Source: Coptis chinensis
Lineage: Eukaryota > Streptophyta > Magnoliopsida > Ranunculales > Ranunculaceae
Direction of reading: 5' to 3'
Assembly: GCA_015680905.1 (NCBI GenBank)
Contig: CM027377.1
Location: 4,302,501-4,366,500, forward strand
DNA length: 64,000 bases
The notes under the pieces were generated by a model. That model was not told where the DNA came from and did no database searches. It was given only the letters and a program-made list of their open reading frames with translations. The stretch's first letter is position 1; each line of letters starts with the position of its first letter. A program made the position numbers and the translations under genes. This document shows, piece by piece, positions 10,828 to 23,199 of the stretch.

Positions 10828-13800
10828 TCAGAAGAAGAAGGGTAAGCTCTCATATCGTTGGGGCTTTGCGCAATTAGATTGCATCCACCCAATTTTCTGG
10901 TTAATGTTATCGTAAGCGATCAGTTGTCCACGTAGTGAGACATCTGCAAGAGAAATATTGATTGATGTTGGTACTTAAAGCAGATATCAAAAACAGCAGG
11001 TAGAACTTGGAAAGTTGAACAGGAAAAGGACTGCAATATATCAAATCTTGGGTGGTTCAGCAAGTAAAGATACTTCCTTAAGAAACTAAGAAAACCAACA
11101 ATAACCTGATTAACCTCTAACTCTCGACATGTTAGATCAGAATATACCTCCAAGTATGATTGTGGACCCATCATGAATGTCGCTGCCATCAAGAATTCCT
11201 AAGCACACATTGCCTTTATTCTGCAGTTTAATGTAGTCACTTAGTCAGTTAGCAAGATCATTTCCATAGTACAAGAGATTGGACAAACTTGTTTCCACGA
11301 AGTATACTTAGAGTCAGGAGTCCTTACACTTGTAATTAGGTAACCTTCTGGGGGAATCAAAAGCTTTGTAGACATGATCAACCACTTGCTCCCAAAGTGA
11401 AGGGACAAGGGTTTAAAGAACGCCTTCACATCTTTAACAGACCTGGAAATGTGATATATTCTTCAAGAATTGTTGCAGAAGGTAAAAGGTTCAAATAAAT
11501 TTAAAGACGAGATTATGAGTTTTGTATTATCCTACCAAGTCTGAAACAAACATGTAAAAAGGATTTAATTAGTTTGGTAGACATTTAATTAGTTGTTATC
11601 AACATATTGTTAAGGATTCACTGCAATAGTAAAGAATTACTACTATACTGGATACCTGATTGGGAACTCAGCTCGCCAACACAGTGGCAACGTGGTATCT
11701 GATTCATCTTGAACGAGCCCATCAGGTAAAGAACCTTCAAGCTGCAGTAGTGGAAATTCTGACTTGGTTAATAATAGATAACAATGAGCCTTATCTAATT
11801 ATCTTTTATAAACTGTAAGATAGAAATACTTACAGAAGCAACGAAACCAGAATATGCTTCTTGAGTGAAATACGTGTAGGAACTTCCAGTGTCAAAAATT
11901 ACTCGTTGGGCATTGTTGTCGATCCTGCCTAAATTGAGCTGTTCACTTCCATAACTCACTCTCAAAATCTTTGCATGGTATGCCTTTCTGAGAGAAATAA
12001 ACAAGAACACAACTGAATACAAAAACATAAAGATAATGAAAAGACCAAGTAATTCTGTTTTATGTCACAAGATCTAACCAGATCATACAAGAGCACAGTG
12101 AAAGCAATTAAAGACAAATCAAAACAGAAGATGTTTTAAGTTTGTTTTGTCAATGCCATTAAGGGGAAGCCACTGTAAGAAGCTAAATTCGAAAATTTGT
12201 TTTAACTTTTAAGCTTCTTTTACGTAGGGGTCTGTGTACATCATGTGCTAGGTGGTGTTTTTTCACATCCTGAAACGTAGTTGTGCCAATCCTTAATTAT
12301 GTATGACAAGACGCAAAACCTAAAAGTGCTTTAACTAACAAAAATCAAAAAGAAAAGTTTAAAACAAAGAACGAAAAACCCACATGTCAGTGCTGCTCAG
12401 CATGGGTACCCATGTCATGCCCCATTGAGGTAAGAAATCATCGCCAAGGAACATATATCCATTATTATCTTCATCACGGGCAATACAATGTCCTACCACA
12501 TTGCGAATAATCCCTTGACTAGCCAATTGAGAAGGAAGGCCAATTTTAGCTCCATTAAGTCCAAGAATTCCATCTGTCCTAGCAGGAGAGACTGATAATT
12601 GGCCTTGTTGATCATAAGCACACCTAAAGAAACATTACAAAGTTACAGCTTAAAAAATATTTTATGAGATGTGAAACAAAAGAAACTTGGCACCGAAGGT
12701 ATAAGACGGACACTTTATTATGGTCCATACCCGAAAACAAACTTTGGCTTTGACAATGTTCCATTTGCGATCATTAGCTGAAGCTCATCCCTAGCGAGAA
12801 TACCCATGGACGAGCTATGATCTGCATACTCTATCTCATAGTCGCATTGTTGGCAAGACTCACAATAGCCGTGCTTTTGATTACTATCCAGCTCTTTACA
12901 TAGCGAATCCTTTGAAGTGACAATCCCCTTTTTAGTGGGCTTGTATAGAGGATGTGGTCCCTACATTAGTTATACTGGTCAGTTACTTACAATACTAGGA
13001 TTTGATAAATTAGACAAAGGATTGTACAATATTCAGAATGGGAGCATCAAAGATAATACATTAAGAGAAACTAGAGACATATACGTTCATTCAAAATATA
13101 CATTTATACAAAAAGACTTGTGCAATCTGCAATACGGCAATTTACTGATCATTTGGTGTATAGAACACATGTTCATCACTTCATTTGACTGACACTAAAC
13201 CTAAACACATCTTTTGTTGAAAAGCTTGATTAATAACAAAACTGATAAAGTACCTTTGCACAGCTGGTGCACGGAGCGTCACATTGAATCCAAGTTAAGT
13301 CACTTCCAGTGTCCATGTCAAGATGATAAGGCCTTGGAGGATTTCCAACAAGAATAGATACATAGTACAGTCTGTAGAAGTCCAAGAAACATAATCTTCA
13401 GTAAGTTATTGGAACTTTAAATTTACTCAATGTAGATATACCACTAACAATTATCATCATTTACGCAAAACAAAATTCTCAATTCAAATGAACGAATCAC
13501 ACAAAGTATATCAAAAACGAAAACATACCCAGAAGGATATACATTCCCCTTGACAGGAAAAACAGTAGATGAATCAGCACTCAAAGCAGAAGAAGAGATC
13601 AAAGAACCCCTCTTGCTAATCTCCTTAGTACCCACACCATCATTCAACATCATCCCATTCTCCACCACATCTCTCTGCACAACTCTCCCTAATTTAAACT
13701 CAACATCTTTTCCAACCTTTTCACTCACACTCATTTTCGGATACAGTTTAAAAACAAAAGAATCAATCTTTTGATCATCATCTTCGTTATTAGAATTGCG

Positions 13801-14091
13801 TAACTCGTAAAGGGTATTGGAAGAAGAGAAAAAAGTAAATAATAGAATGGCTAGAAGTGAGAGAGAAAGAAGACCCAATGCTTTTCTTGGTGTATTGAAG
13901 AAGGATTTGAAGGAGAAGGTTTGATGGTGTTGTGGAGGTTGTTGTTGTTGGGGTATTGAGAGAGGTGATGGGGTGTTTGGATTAGAGAGAGTGAAGATTG
14001 AAGTTATGGTTTTGCCTTTTGAGGGGTTATCTGCTGGTGGTAGTGTTATTATTACTACTCCTTGTAGCTGTGGGGTAGAAGTAGAATCCAT
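10828..14091 (-). CDS. APCB1: Membrane-anchored A1-family aspartic protease (APCB1-like)
   Basis: Pepsin-type protease resembling Arabidopsis At1g49050/APCB1, which processes the co-chaperone BAG6 in immunity. Nine exons with consistent phases: 14091-13529, 13371-13254, 12960-12731, 12623-12384, 11987-11834, 11741-11656, 11442-11328, 11220-11148, 10943-10828; 564 aa. The start is the first Met after an in-frame GA-rich leader. Order: cytosolic N-tail with the family motif VVIITLPP (12-19), one hydrophobic segment at about 70-88 (signal anchor), a linker, then the protease. The first catalytic motif is DTGSDLTW with Asp208, the second is DTGSSYTY with Asp416. Cysteine-rich segments such as CDAPCTSC and CESCQQCDYE are present, and the C-terminus is IGWMQSNC plus a tail. 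All key residues are intact. The orthology is from memory; family membership is certain. Confidence 0.93.
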
Positions 14092-14280
14092 ATCTCTCTC
14101 TCTCTCTGTTTGTGTGAGATCAAAAGAAGGAGAAGAGAGAGACTTTTGAAATTTGAAAGGGTCAGCAAAGACTTTTGAAAGAGAGGGAAGTAACGAGGAA
14201 CCCGAGCCAGATGGAACAGTTGAAAGTTTATCTACTGGTTTAACAGAACTCGGCTTGTAAGTTGGCTGTAACTTGTAAGT
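14092..14280 (-). promoter_or_regulatory. 5' leader/promoter of the aspartic protease gene, with CT/GA microsatellite
   Basis: A (TC)n run at 14,093-14,107 lies directly upstream of the ATG (GA-rich on the coding strand), typical of plant 5' UTRs. No clear TATA box was fixed. Confidence 0.4.
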
Positions 14281-14540
14281 TTTGATATTGACCGAAATTT
14301 TGATCAGTTTGGGTTTGAGCTAGATTTTGTAAGATGGAGGAGATATAGAACAACAACTGAACAAGTACTCTGTTTATATATTTAAAGCTGAAGAACTTTA
14401 ACATTCATACAGTACCATATACCTGTAGTCTAGGCTACTTATCAAGAATATATAACAGAACACTTTCGTAGTTGAGACAATATTTTGCCCAAGTAACTGT
14501 AGATTGACGAAATCCCATCCCTTTATTTAAGAAAGAACTC

Positions 14541-16248
14541 TTAAATACTTTTTACTTGCAGCCGATAAGTAGGAACAACAAGCAGTGGATTGATCCTTGG
14601 CACTACTAAGCCAAAGCTCTCCTTCATGTCAATATCCTTAGGTGACATTCCATGTGGAAGCTCCAAATTGAAGCAATGCACAAATTGAGCAAGTACAAGT
14701 TGAACTGCTTTTAGACCCGTTTCAATTCCTGGGCACTTTCTGCGACCTGATCCGAATGGTATAAGTTGCATATCACTTCCTCGAACATCGATATCGGTGT
14801 TGATGAACCTCTCTGGGTAGAATTCTTCTGCATCAGTCCACATATTGGGATCTCGTCCAATTGCGTATGCATTTATAATGATCCGCGACTTCTTTGGTAT
14901 GTGGAATCCTTTTATTGAGATATCTTCTATGGATTCGTGTGGGGCTAGCAATGGTGCAACTGGATGAAGCCTCATGACTTCTTTCACAATAATGTTGAGG
15001 TAAGCCAATTTTTCCAAATCAGTCTCTTCGACCAAACGATCCAACCCAACTACATTAACCAGCTCATCTTGAACCTTCTCCATTATGTGTGGATGCCGTA
15101 GGAGTTCTGCTAAGGCCCAGTCAATTGTTGTAGCTGATGTATCCATTGCAGCTGCCAGCATGTCCACTATTATTGCTTTGATGTTGGTCCTATCAAGCTT
15201 CACTTCATATCCATCATCGGATTTCATCAAGGACAACAGTATAGCAATGAAGTCCTTATGATGCTCTTGCTCGCCAGTAGTACCTTGTTCATGTTCATCA
15301 ATGATCTTCTCTAGGAAGTTGTCCATGGTTTTGTTAGCGTCCTTCATGCGGCGTGTCAATCCCTAAACACAATATATTGCAATTAGTGTTCGGAAACAGA
15401 GAATCATCACAAGAAAAAAAGTAAACCCACATACCAATTATGGTAGTGATCGATGGGGAGGAGTCAATCAAAACTTGTACTCGTAACTTATTTATGGGAA
15501 TAACAAAACTTTGCTACTAATAAAATAGTACCTGAAGATCAAAGGCCCTCATAAATGGGATAAAATCAGCTATGTTGATAGCTCCCACCAGCAACAATGC
15601 CTCTTGTATACATGGTCTAAAGTCGAACCTTTCTTTGTATACACTACCAAATATCATTCCATAACTAATTTTCTCAATCACGGTTCGCACTTCCGTACTA
15701 ATATTCACAACTTCACCCTCAGCTGCTCCTACTCTCTTTATGAAATTCCTTACTTCCTCTTTTCTCAAAGGCCTAAAAGATTCAATCTTTTGGATACTAA
15801 GAAGATGTATGGTGCATAATTTGCGTAGACTACGCCAGTAAGGTCCATATTCAGAAAAAGCCACTCCTCGGCTTCCATATGATAAGTATTCTGAAGCTAG
15901 AATCTTCGGTCTACTTGCAAAGTTTATGTCATGTGTTTTGAGGAACAACTCAGCCGCTTCACTCGTTGAGACAACCACCGTCGGGACAAGTCCTAGTCTT
16001 AACTGCATAATTGGACCGTATTTTTGTGACAATTTGTTAAGAGAGTGATGAGGAAGATCGCCCAACATATGAAGGTGACCGATAATTGGTAGTCCTAGGG
16101 GACCTGGGGGCAATTGGCCTGTATCATTTTTGTGTTTTGATTGCATAAAGTATAAGATGTAGGTGAAAGACCAGAAACCTACAAGGATCACTAACAAGAA
16201 CGACATAGAAACCCAAGAAAACATTGGCAAAAGTCCTACAACTTCCAT
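14541..16248 (-). CDS. Cytochrome P450, CYP71 clan (CYP736A-like), P450-1
   Basis: Haem-thiolate monooxygenase of the ER membrane; substrate unknown. Two exons, 16248-15532 (239 codons) and 15362-14541 (273 codons plus stop), joined by a phase-0 GT-AG intron at the conserved CYP71-clan position; 512 aa, the usual length. Motifs: N-terminal anchor about 10-33, proline hinge LPPGP (46-50), I-helix AAMDTS (310-315), ExxR as EVMR (367-370), PERF (422-425), haem loop [10 protein letters not shown] with Cys449. No lesion is seen. The sequence ([24 protein letters not shown]) most resembles CYP736A, from memory. It heads unit 1 and pairs with P450-3 (both have NDTGQLPPG and FGLVVPRI). The second exon must be read from the acceptor at 15,363, not from an internal start. 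Confidence 0.95.
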
Positions 16249-16311
16249 TTACCAGATAACTATGTAGTTTTTCTTTATGTAGACGATCTTAAGAACCAAG
16301 GCTTCTCTTTA

Positions 16312-16320
16312 CATATATAT
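16312..16320 (-). promoter_or_regulatory. TATA box of P450-1
   Basis: An (AT)4 run, TATATATG on the coding strand, about 65-70 bp upstream of the ATG. It is conserved upstream of all four P450 copies. Confidence 0.55.
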
Positions 16321-16358
16321 CTCTTGCGTGAGATGTTTGTCAATATGACTTATGAATT

Positions 16359-17169
16359 GGGTGGCTAATATTCTGCCCGCCCAAATCTATAAGCTCATTA
16401 TGCCCCTCTATTCAATACCACTGAAACCAGCCGCATCTCATCTTCTTTCACTTTTGATATTCTGTCAGTTTCTTAAGTAGAGCACCTAGTTGGAATAATG
16501 AATTTTGTTGCTTCTCTTCTCTTGAACCCCACTTGACATCGAACTCTCCAAGAGCTCCAAAAATTACTGTAGTGATCTCTAATAAAGAATAATTACTCAT
16601 CTAATCACTTCTCCGACCAACTCAGGCAAGCTGACCACAATTGGTTTCGAACTATTACAATTCTAGTAACTGTGTTTTCCTAAGGCAAATTTATTCTTTA
16701 ATTTGTTATTCAACCTATCACTATCCAAACCAACTACTTTGTTGTTAAAATTTGGGAAATTGAGGCTTCTTTCTTAAACAATATAAACCAATGATTCAGA
16801 CATTAAGTTATACATTTACTTGATCAAATTCTTCATTTATCATGTCACAACTGATTACTGGGAGAAAAAAGTGTATATTTTGTTGATTTAGCTTTGTTAG
16901 ATTGTGATTGGTCTTGCCCATAACCAACTCTACATCCCTACATGATAACCTCTGTAGATTACATTCGGAGTGAGAGACAATTTTGTTTAAGTTTGAGTAG
17001 CTAGTTGCAACAACTAGCCAATACCTACAAATGGAGACAATACAATACGGAGTTGGAAATGACGTTAATTTTTAATGTTGAAGGAGAAGAAGAATATTGT
17101 GGGTATAATTGGTATTTTAGCTTTTGGGGGGGGAGGTTATCAACTTGAGGGGCGAGAATATTAACACCA
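16359..17169. mobile_element. Non-autonomous hAT-type element (unit 1 copy)
   Basis: Flanked by perfect 8-bp direct repeats TATGAATT (16,351-16,358 and 17,170-17,177), the hAT target-duplication length. Ends are imperfect inverted repeats: left GGGTGGCTAATATTCTGCCC, right (reverse complement) TGGTGTTAATATTCTCGCCC. No transposase frame. It lies upstream of P450-1, and a copy occupies the same place upstream of P450-3, so it predates the unit duplication. Confidence 0.65.
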
Positions 17170-17262
17170 TATGAATTTTAACATGATTTTGACTCCTCCG
17201 TGCAAGACAAGTAGATGAAGCCCGTTTGAGTGTGTTGTTTTACATTGAGACAAAATAGTATA

Positions 17263-17684
17263 TGTCGGTGCCCTCCACTCTCAAACATGGCAGATCACGT
17301 GTCCAGACTACAACATACGATCTAAGGTCAGATCGTCTAAACGACCTAGGAAACGTAACTACTGCAAGCTAGTCAACAACATCATTAATGAGATATCATT
17401 ACTTCGTAACGGAAGGAGTAAAAATAATCATCAAGACAGCGCAAAAGGGGATCTACGCCTATAAAAGGAGGCGTCTTCTCCATTCTCAAGGGAGGCCAAT
17501 TCTCCATCTTCTCAATCAGCTATCTCCATCTCCCATCCAATCAACCAATCAAAAGCTTGAACTACGTCCGACTTGATTCGAGTTTACTAAAGAACTTCGA
17601 TCGTGTAGGAGTTCACTAAAGAACTCGATCATGGTGAGACGATTCGACATAACCGAAGTTGAACGAACAAATACTACCTCTGCA
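17263..17684 (+). repeat. 5' LTR of the LARD-like element, unit 1
   Basis: About 422 bp, homologous to 23,763-24,171, 49,003-49,409 and 51,965-52,364. Contains a CTATAAAAGG promoter-like sequence near 17,460 and ends CTGCA before the primer-binding site. Confidence 0.8.
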
Positions 17685-18282
17685 TTGGCGCCGTCTGCTG
17701 GTTCGTCTTCTTGAGAAAAAGCATTCAAACCATTTTCTCAAGCCCACGAAACTTGGTAAAACCGAAGAACAACTCAAAGCTTTAGCCGATCAAATGAAAA
17801 CTCTCCAAGATTCTTTTACGACAAACACGTCATTGAAGTTTCCATGACGCTGGTGTTAATTATCAATGGCGGCAAGTGAAAAGTCAGCGTTCTAATAGAT
17901 AAGTCTACATTCAACTATCATTCATTTATACTAATCTTTAATCTTTGGATCAGTTCGGATAATCTGTGCACACTTCTATGTTGCAAGATATACTTCTTAC
18001 AGATCACTTGCAGTCGATCCAGTACCGACCCGTGGGTTGCAACTACCACCATATCACACGTTCATTTACGGCGAATCGGTGACAATACAAATCCAGGAAT
18101 CCAGCTTACAGGTCGCCTCCTTACCAGGTCAACTAAGGTGTTGGTTCAACCAATAATCTCAAACAGAAATTTCAGAGCATGTTAATCTATGGACCTATAT
18201 CAATGAGGAGAAGCGCACACCAGCAAAACTCATCACAGAGCCATATCAAAACCTTAGCCAGATCTCATGCAAAGACATCCGC

Positions 18283-18400
18283 CAGGTTGTCCATCAGCTA
18301 GGTCGTCATCAGTCATGTCGTCCTCAGCTAGGTCGTCCTCCTCTAGGTCGTCCTTAGCCAGGTCGTCCATCAGATCAGCGCATCATCAGCTCAGGTCGGA
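18283..18400 (+). repeat. Degenerate AGGTCGTCCTCAG-type tandem repeat
   Basis: Short repeats of the form (A)GGTCGTC(C/A)TCAG(C/T) in the LARD interior; a related longer array is at 22,190-22,550. Confidence 0.65.
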
Positions 18401-19734
18401 CAAAAATAGAAAAAGGTGAATTTGCAAGAGAAAACAGTGGATTTTGACCTCAAAAATGGCCGCCACTAGCAGAGCTAAGTGGTGACAACGTGCGCGCCGC
18501 CGAGATTTTTCCGAATTGGGGTCACACGCGTGATTCTGACAACTGTAGCCAAAATACCAAAACGCATCCAAACTTACTCCAATTAACTAAAGCTCACAAT
18601 TACTTACCATGTAACGCCCGTATTTAAAATACGTATTTAGTTATTAATTTATTAATTAAATTATTTATTTAAAAATTTGCTGGATTGGATTGGGATATGT
18701 GGGCCGATTTACGCCCAAGTGCAGATATTGAGAACGTGTTTGGGACCGATCCAAGATATAAAACACATCGAATAAGGTTACCTTAGAACAAAAAAAATAA
18801 TAAAAGTAGAAAGCGAGCTAAAACCGTTTGTTTAGAAGCGTGGGCGCGACGACTCGGACTCGGAGGAATTTCATCGAGCTGTTTATTACAGTGAGTAGTT
18901 AGTTTTCATTTTTTCTCGTTTATACACACAAGTAGCTTTACTGTAGAAACATGTTTTCGTTCATTTAGTTTTTTCTTCTCTGTCCTGTTCAACAATTATT
19001 CTTCAGTAAATGTTTAAAACTTATGCGATTGGTTAGGACTGTTAACACCCGTAGGTGGTTGTAGAGGGAGGCGCGAGCCCCCAAACCTCCTCCCTGTAAA
19101 AACGTCCTTACTGTGATAATGAGGGTTGATTTTTATGCATTTTTAAATTGTTGAGAACTGTTAGACACTAGATCTCGTTGGTTGATTAAGGGTGGGACGT
19201 CGGGATTGATTTTTGGGTACTGTTGGAAGCTTGAAACGTCGACAGGCGGTAATGGAGGCGCCAGCTCGAGTTGGTACTGCTTTAAATTGTTGTTGTTTGT
19301 TTTTGGTGGGTTATAGTGTTGTTCTGGATGGGCTATGAGGATTGATTGATGATTTGGAGAGTTGGGTGGGCTGTTGGAGCTTGGAGAAAGCTGGAACCGT
19401 TGTTAATGGCGGCACGCCCATCCTCCAGTAAACTATTCGAACTGTTTTGGTTAGTTTTATTGGGTGATTGATAATGGGTTGAAGTGGGGTAGTGTTGTAG
19501 AGTGAGGGGGCAGCTGTTAAAGCTTGGGGAAGCCATTAATGGAGGCCGAAATTCCTTCCAGATCTAGTTTTGGTGAAGTTTAGATTTAAGCATTTGAGGT
19601 TGTTACCTTTGTTAATGTTGTTTGGTTTTGGATTTGGGTTAAAACCGATGTGATGAAGTGAGGGGCGGTGGCCGAAGTGGTGGTGGCTGGTGGAGGAGAG
19701 AATTGGTGAGGAAGAAGAACTGTTGATCGGTTTG

Positions 19735-20060
19735 GGCTTGGGCCTGGGTCGGTTTCAGTTCTTGGGCCTTAGCAAGTTTAAATTGGTTGGGCCAAAAACT
19801 TTATATTTAGGTTGGGCCGGTTCTATTTCTTGCTGGGCCGAAATCTAATTTAAGTAGTTGGGCCTTACATAGTTTAGAGTGTTTTGTTTGGGCCCTTTTC
19901 TATTTGTTTTGTATTTTGGACCAGTTTAATTAAGTTTTGTTTGGGCCAGTTCTAGATTAAGTTCTATGGGCCAGTTTCATTTGTTTTGTTTGGGCCTTTT
20001 CCAATTAGTTTTCTTTGGGCCGGTTTTTAATTTATGTAGGCTGGTCCTTATGTCCCCAAT
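19735..20060 (+). repeat. Irregular TTGGGCC repeats
   Basis: Roughly a dozen copies of (T)TGGGCC(T/A/G) spaced about 20-40 bases apart, often after GTTTTGTT, inside the solo LTR. Confidence 0.6.
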
Positions 20061-20174
20061 TGGGTCAGGTTGAATAATAAGTTGGTTTTAGACTTTTGGG
20101 TTCTTAAGGTTTGGGCTTCATGGGGTTAGGTCCGGTCCATTACCATGGTTAATGAGCTATGAGCCATACCCACA

Positions 20175-20345
20175 TTGACCTTTAGCTGAGCAACTGGTTT
20201 ATGACCTGAACTTTTGAATATTAAAACGACAATTTGACTTTGACCATGATATGTTGACTTTGACTTTGACTTTGACAATGATGTGTTGGCCGTTGACTTT
20301 GACCGTTGACCATTGATTTTGACCGATTGACCATGGAATATTGAC
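20175..20345 (+). promoter_or_regulatory. Cluster of TTGAC (W-box core) motifs
   Basis: About thirteen TTGAC cores, most followed by C or T (W-box consensus TTGACY), twelve of them in 112 bp (20,234-20,345). This is the WRKY factor binding element. Whether it is bound is unknown. Confidence 0.5.
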
Positions 20346-22189
20346 TTTTTCCATTTTTACATATTTAAGAATATGGACAAATATAGTAATAAAATATTGT
20401 TGAAAATTATATAACTTTTTGGTTTGTCAATTATCTAATTAAGATTTGGCGAAGTAGTGTGTAAAAGCATTATAAATATTGGGCTTTGATTGTGGACTTT
20501 TGATTGTTTAATTGTCTTTACATTTTATGTTGAAATTGTATGGACAAATCAAATCTTAAAATCTTTGTGGAAGCTTGTATAAATTTGGTGGTCATTATCT
20601 AATTAAGATTTGACGTTGATATTGTGACGTTATATAATATGTTGGGATATATATATTAAATCTGAATAGTTTGGAGAAATAAATGTATAAACAATCCATT
20701 ATTTTATCTATGAGATCTTGAGTAGAGTATTTGTGGATATTTTCCACGGATTGTGATTGTAGTCTTGATAATATATTATCCGCATGAAAGAATGAAAATG
20801 ATTATGAGATATATTGAGATATTTAAATATTGTGACGTAGTCTGATAAGGTAATTGACCAAGACGTGATATAATGTAATTTTTATGAGTCATAAATGTAT
20901 GACATCCGAATAAATTACGAAGCGAAAAATCTAGAACCCGACTACCAATGACTCATGTGATTTGCCCCCGTGTGGTATGTGATTTGATTGGCCCCTTCCG
21001 GCGTTCGGTGAATCTGAATGACCACTTCTAGCGTAAGTAATGTGATTGGCCCTTATGGCGTTTGATGCAAAACTGAATGGCCCTTACGGCGTAAATTTAA
21101 ATAGTGGCTTGATTATTCCGTTCGCCAAATATAATCCAGACGCAGCGATATTTTATCTTAGAATAGTAGCATTACTTACATAATGGCTTTTCGTGTGAGG
21201 GTTACCTAGTGTCGCGGCATCCCGCCGGGGAGTAGTTACGCGGAGTGGTGGTACATTATGTAAAGGGAGGCATGTGGATGTACATGTTCGGGCGTTGGGT
21301 AGCGATTGTGGTAGCGGGAAACTAGGTAAGACATAGATATCTGACGTGATTTTAGGGACACACAAAAAAAAGCCTTAATTAATATAATTATGGTAATATG
21401 TTGGTTAATGATCTATCTTTAGATAGATGATTCTATATCTTGGGGTTATAGTTTAGTTAAAACCTAAAAAGATGAGTAAAAAAAGTGGAACTAAATGCCT
21501 TTTATTATGTGTATGGTTTGTTGTGTGGTTAGTAGGAAGTTAAAAGAGCCTCGATGGAGGAACTACCGCCTTATTTATTGTAGTTAAGAATTTCATTATT
21601 AGTTGTTGGGAGTTAAGGCGCTTCGGGGAAGGAACTAACCGCCTTATGGATTATGTATGTATATGTATAAGTATATGTTGTATTTTAAAAGCTACTACAC
21701 CAAAGATTTTTATAATGTCAATTTACCGATTGCATGTTTGCTTATCGGGTGTGTTCGATAAATGAACATAGTTGATAAGTCTTGACGGGTTTAGTGTTGA
21801 AGAAGATTGGTTCTTTTCGTGGTTTTTGCGTTAACCCAGGCGTTTTTAAGATAGGCTTTGTTTTCCTTTGAGGTGATATAGATTTTCAGTTGAGATAATG
21901 TTATTTGTATTTTCATTTGTTAATTTTTATAATGAAGAGGACTCTTGTTTAAGTTAAAATTTTTATTGGTTTTAATTATCCGCATATTAGTTTAAACTGT
22001 TTATGGGTTTTTGGAAGGGGAGAGTGCGTCACACCTCGGAGATCGAAGAGTCGGGAACAAATAATGTTTTTCCGAATTCTGTCGAAATTCGGGGTGTGAC
22101 ATACCATCTTTGCGCTTATCCGCCAACTCATGATACTTTAGTACTATCAATGTGCAATCTGACAACTCAGCATCATCTGACTCAGATCC

Positions 22190-22550
22190 TCCTGCATCAC
22201 TCATCCAGCCAGGTCGTCCATCAGATCAGCGTATCATCAAGTCAGGTCATCCTCAGATCAACTCATCTTCAAGTCAGGTCGTGCTCAGATCAGCTCATCC
22301 TCAAGTCAAGTCGCCCCCAGATCAGGTCATCCTCTGATCAGCTCGATCATCCTCTGATCAGGTCATCTTTAGCTTAGGTCATCCTCAGATCAGCTCATCC
22401 TCAAGTCAGGTCGTCCTCAGATCAGGTCATCCTTAGATCAGCTCATCCTCATATAAGCTCATCCTCTGATCAGGTCGTCCTCATCTCAGGTTATCCTCAG
22501 GTCAGGTCATCTTTAGATCAAGTCATCCTCAAGTCAGGTCAGAGCAGGTC
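22190..22550 (+). repeat. TCATCCTCAGATCAG / TCAGGTCGTCC tandem array
   Basis: Degenerate array built on CAGGTC(G/A)TCCTCAGATCAG in the LARD interior. A serine-rich open frame across it is a by-product of the repeat. Counterpart in unit 2 at 50,440-50,790. Confidence 0.75.
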
Positions 22551-23199
22551 TACAACCTGGAAGAAGCAACCAATATTCCAACTATCAGTTTAACTCGAAC
22601 ACAATCACTGTAAGTTCATCTTGTACACAGGTTGTCATCAGTTTACTGGAGCTTGAACGAATATCAATATTCCAAGTCGTCCCAGACTGACCACACCGCA
22701 AAGCTCGCGTCGATGATGTCAATCAATCTAAAAAGCTCGCTCGTTATGGAGTTATACCACACACAAAAGGTTGCCAGTAGAATCTCAGGTACACATCATC
22801 AATTGAAATAACAAAACAAAGGGAAGCAATATTTTGTCGAATTAAGAAATCAACAATTCCAAACCGAGAAACATTTAAGTGTTCCCGAATCAGATATAAC
22901 AATTCAAAGCATGTAGTTCCCTCCTCGACAGTTTGCATATACTACAAACCAGTGAGTCACTCAAATTGCAAAATGGAAGTTCACTCCCTTGCAGTTTATT
23001 GCAAGCCAATCAAGCTGAGGGGCTAGCCATAGCCATCTCCGAACTATGACAAATTATTGTCATCTAAACATGTCAATCAAGCTCCAACACTGGGGCTAAA
23101 CAACATTAACACCCACAAAGGGATGCTTCTATTACGAACTAGGGGCTAGCTACAACCATCTTTGACCTGGTTGCTCAACGCTCCAAAACTGGGCCTAGC

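Larger units (their letters stand above)
18610..22101 (+). mobile_element. Solo-LTR-like insertion (Gypsy type), 3,492 bp
   Basis: Inserted inside the LARD of unit 1. It starts TGTAACGCCCG and ends GGGGTGTGACA (TG...CA with near-inverted ends) and is flanked by TACCA on both sides (18,605-18,609; 22,102-22,106). The paralogous site in unit 2 is empty, with a single TACCA at 50,299-50,303. No coding capacity and no second LTR were seen. The TGTAACRCCC end recalls long LTRs of Tekay/Del chromoviruses, which is an inference. Contains TTGGGCC repeats (19,735-20,060), a TTGAC cluster (20,175-20,345), and GGCCCTT/GGCGT-type repeats (20,960-21,090). Confidence 0.8.

Noticed and set aside
13550-13774. 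Plus-strand frame over the protease first exon
   Set aside because: Antisense shadow of the aspartic protease coding exon.
14541-15359. Stand-alone 272-residue P450 fragments (also at 25,029, 46,174 and 53,209)
   Set aside because: They are second exons; each has a TAG/GGATTGACA acceptor and joins exon 1 in phase.
22003-22377. Serine/glutamine-rich protein (and similar frames at 50,347)
   Set aside because: The frame is created by a degenerate nucleotide tandem repeat inside a non-coding LTR element.
22190-22550. CRISPR-like array
   Set aside because: Repeats are degenerate, without unique spacers, in a plant genome.
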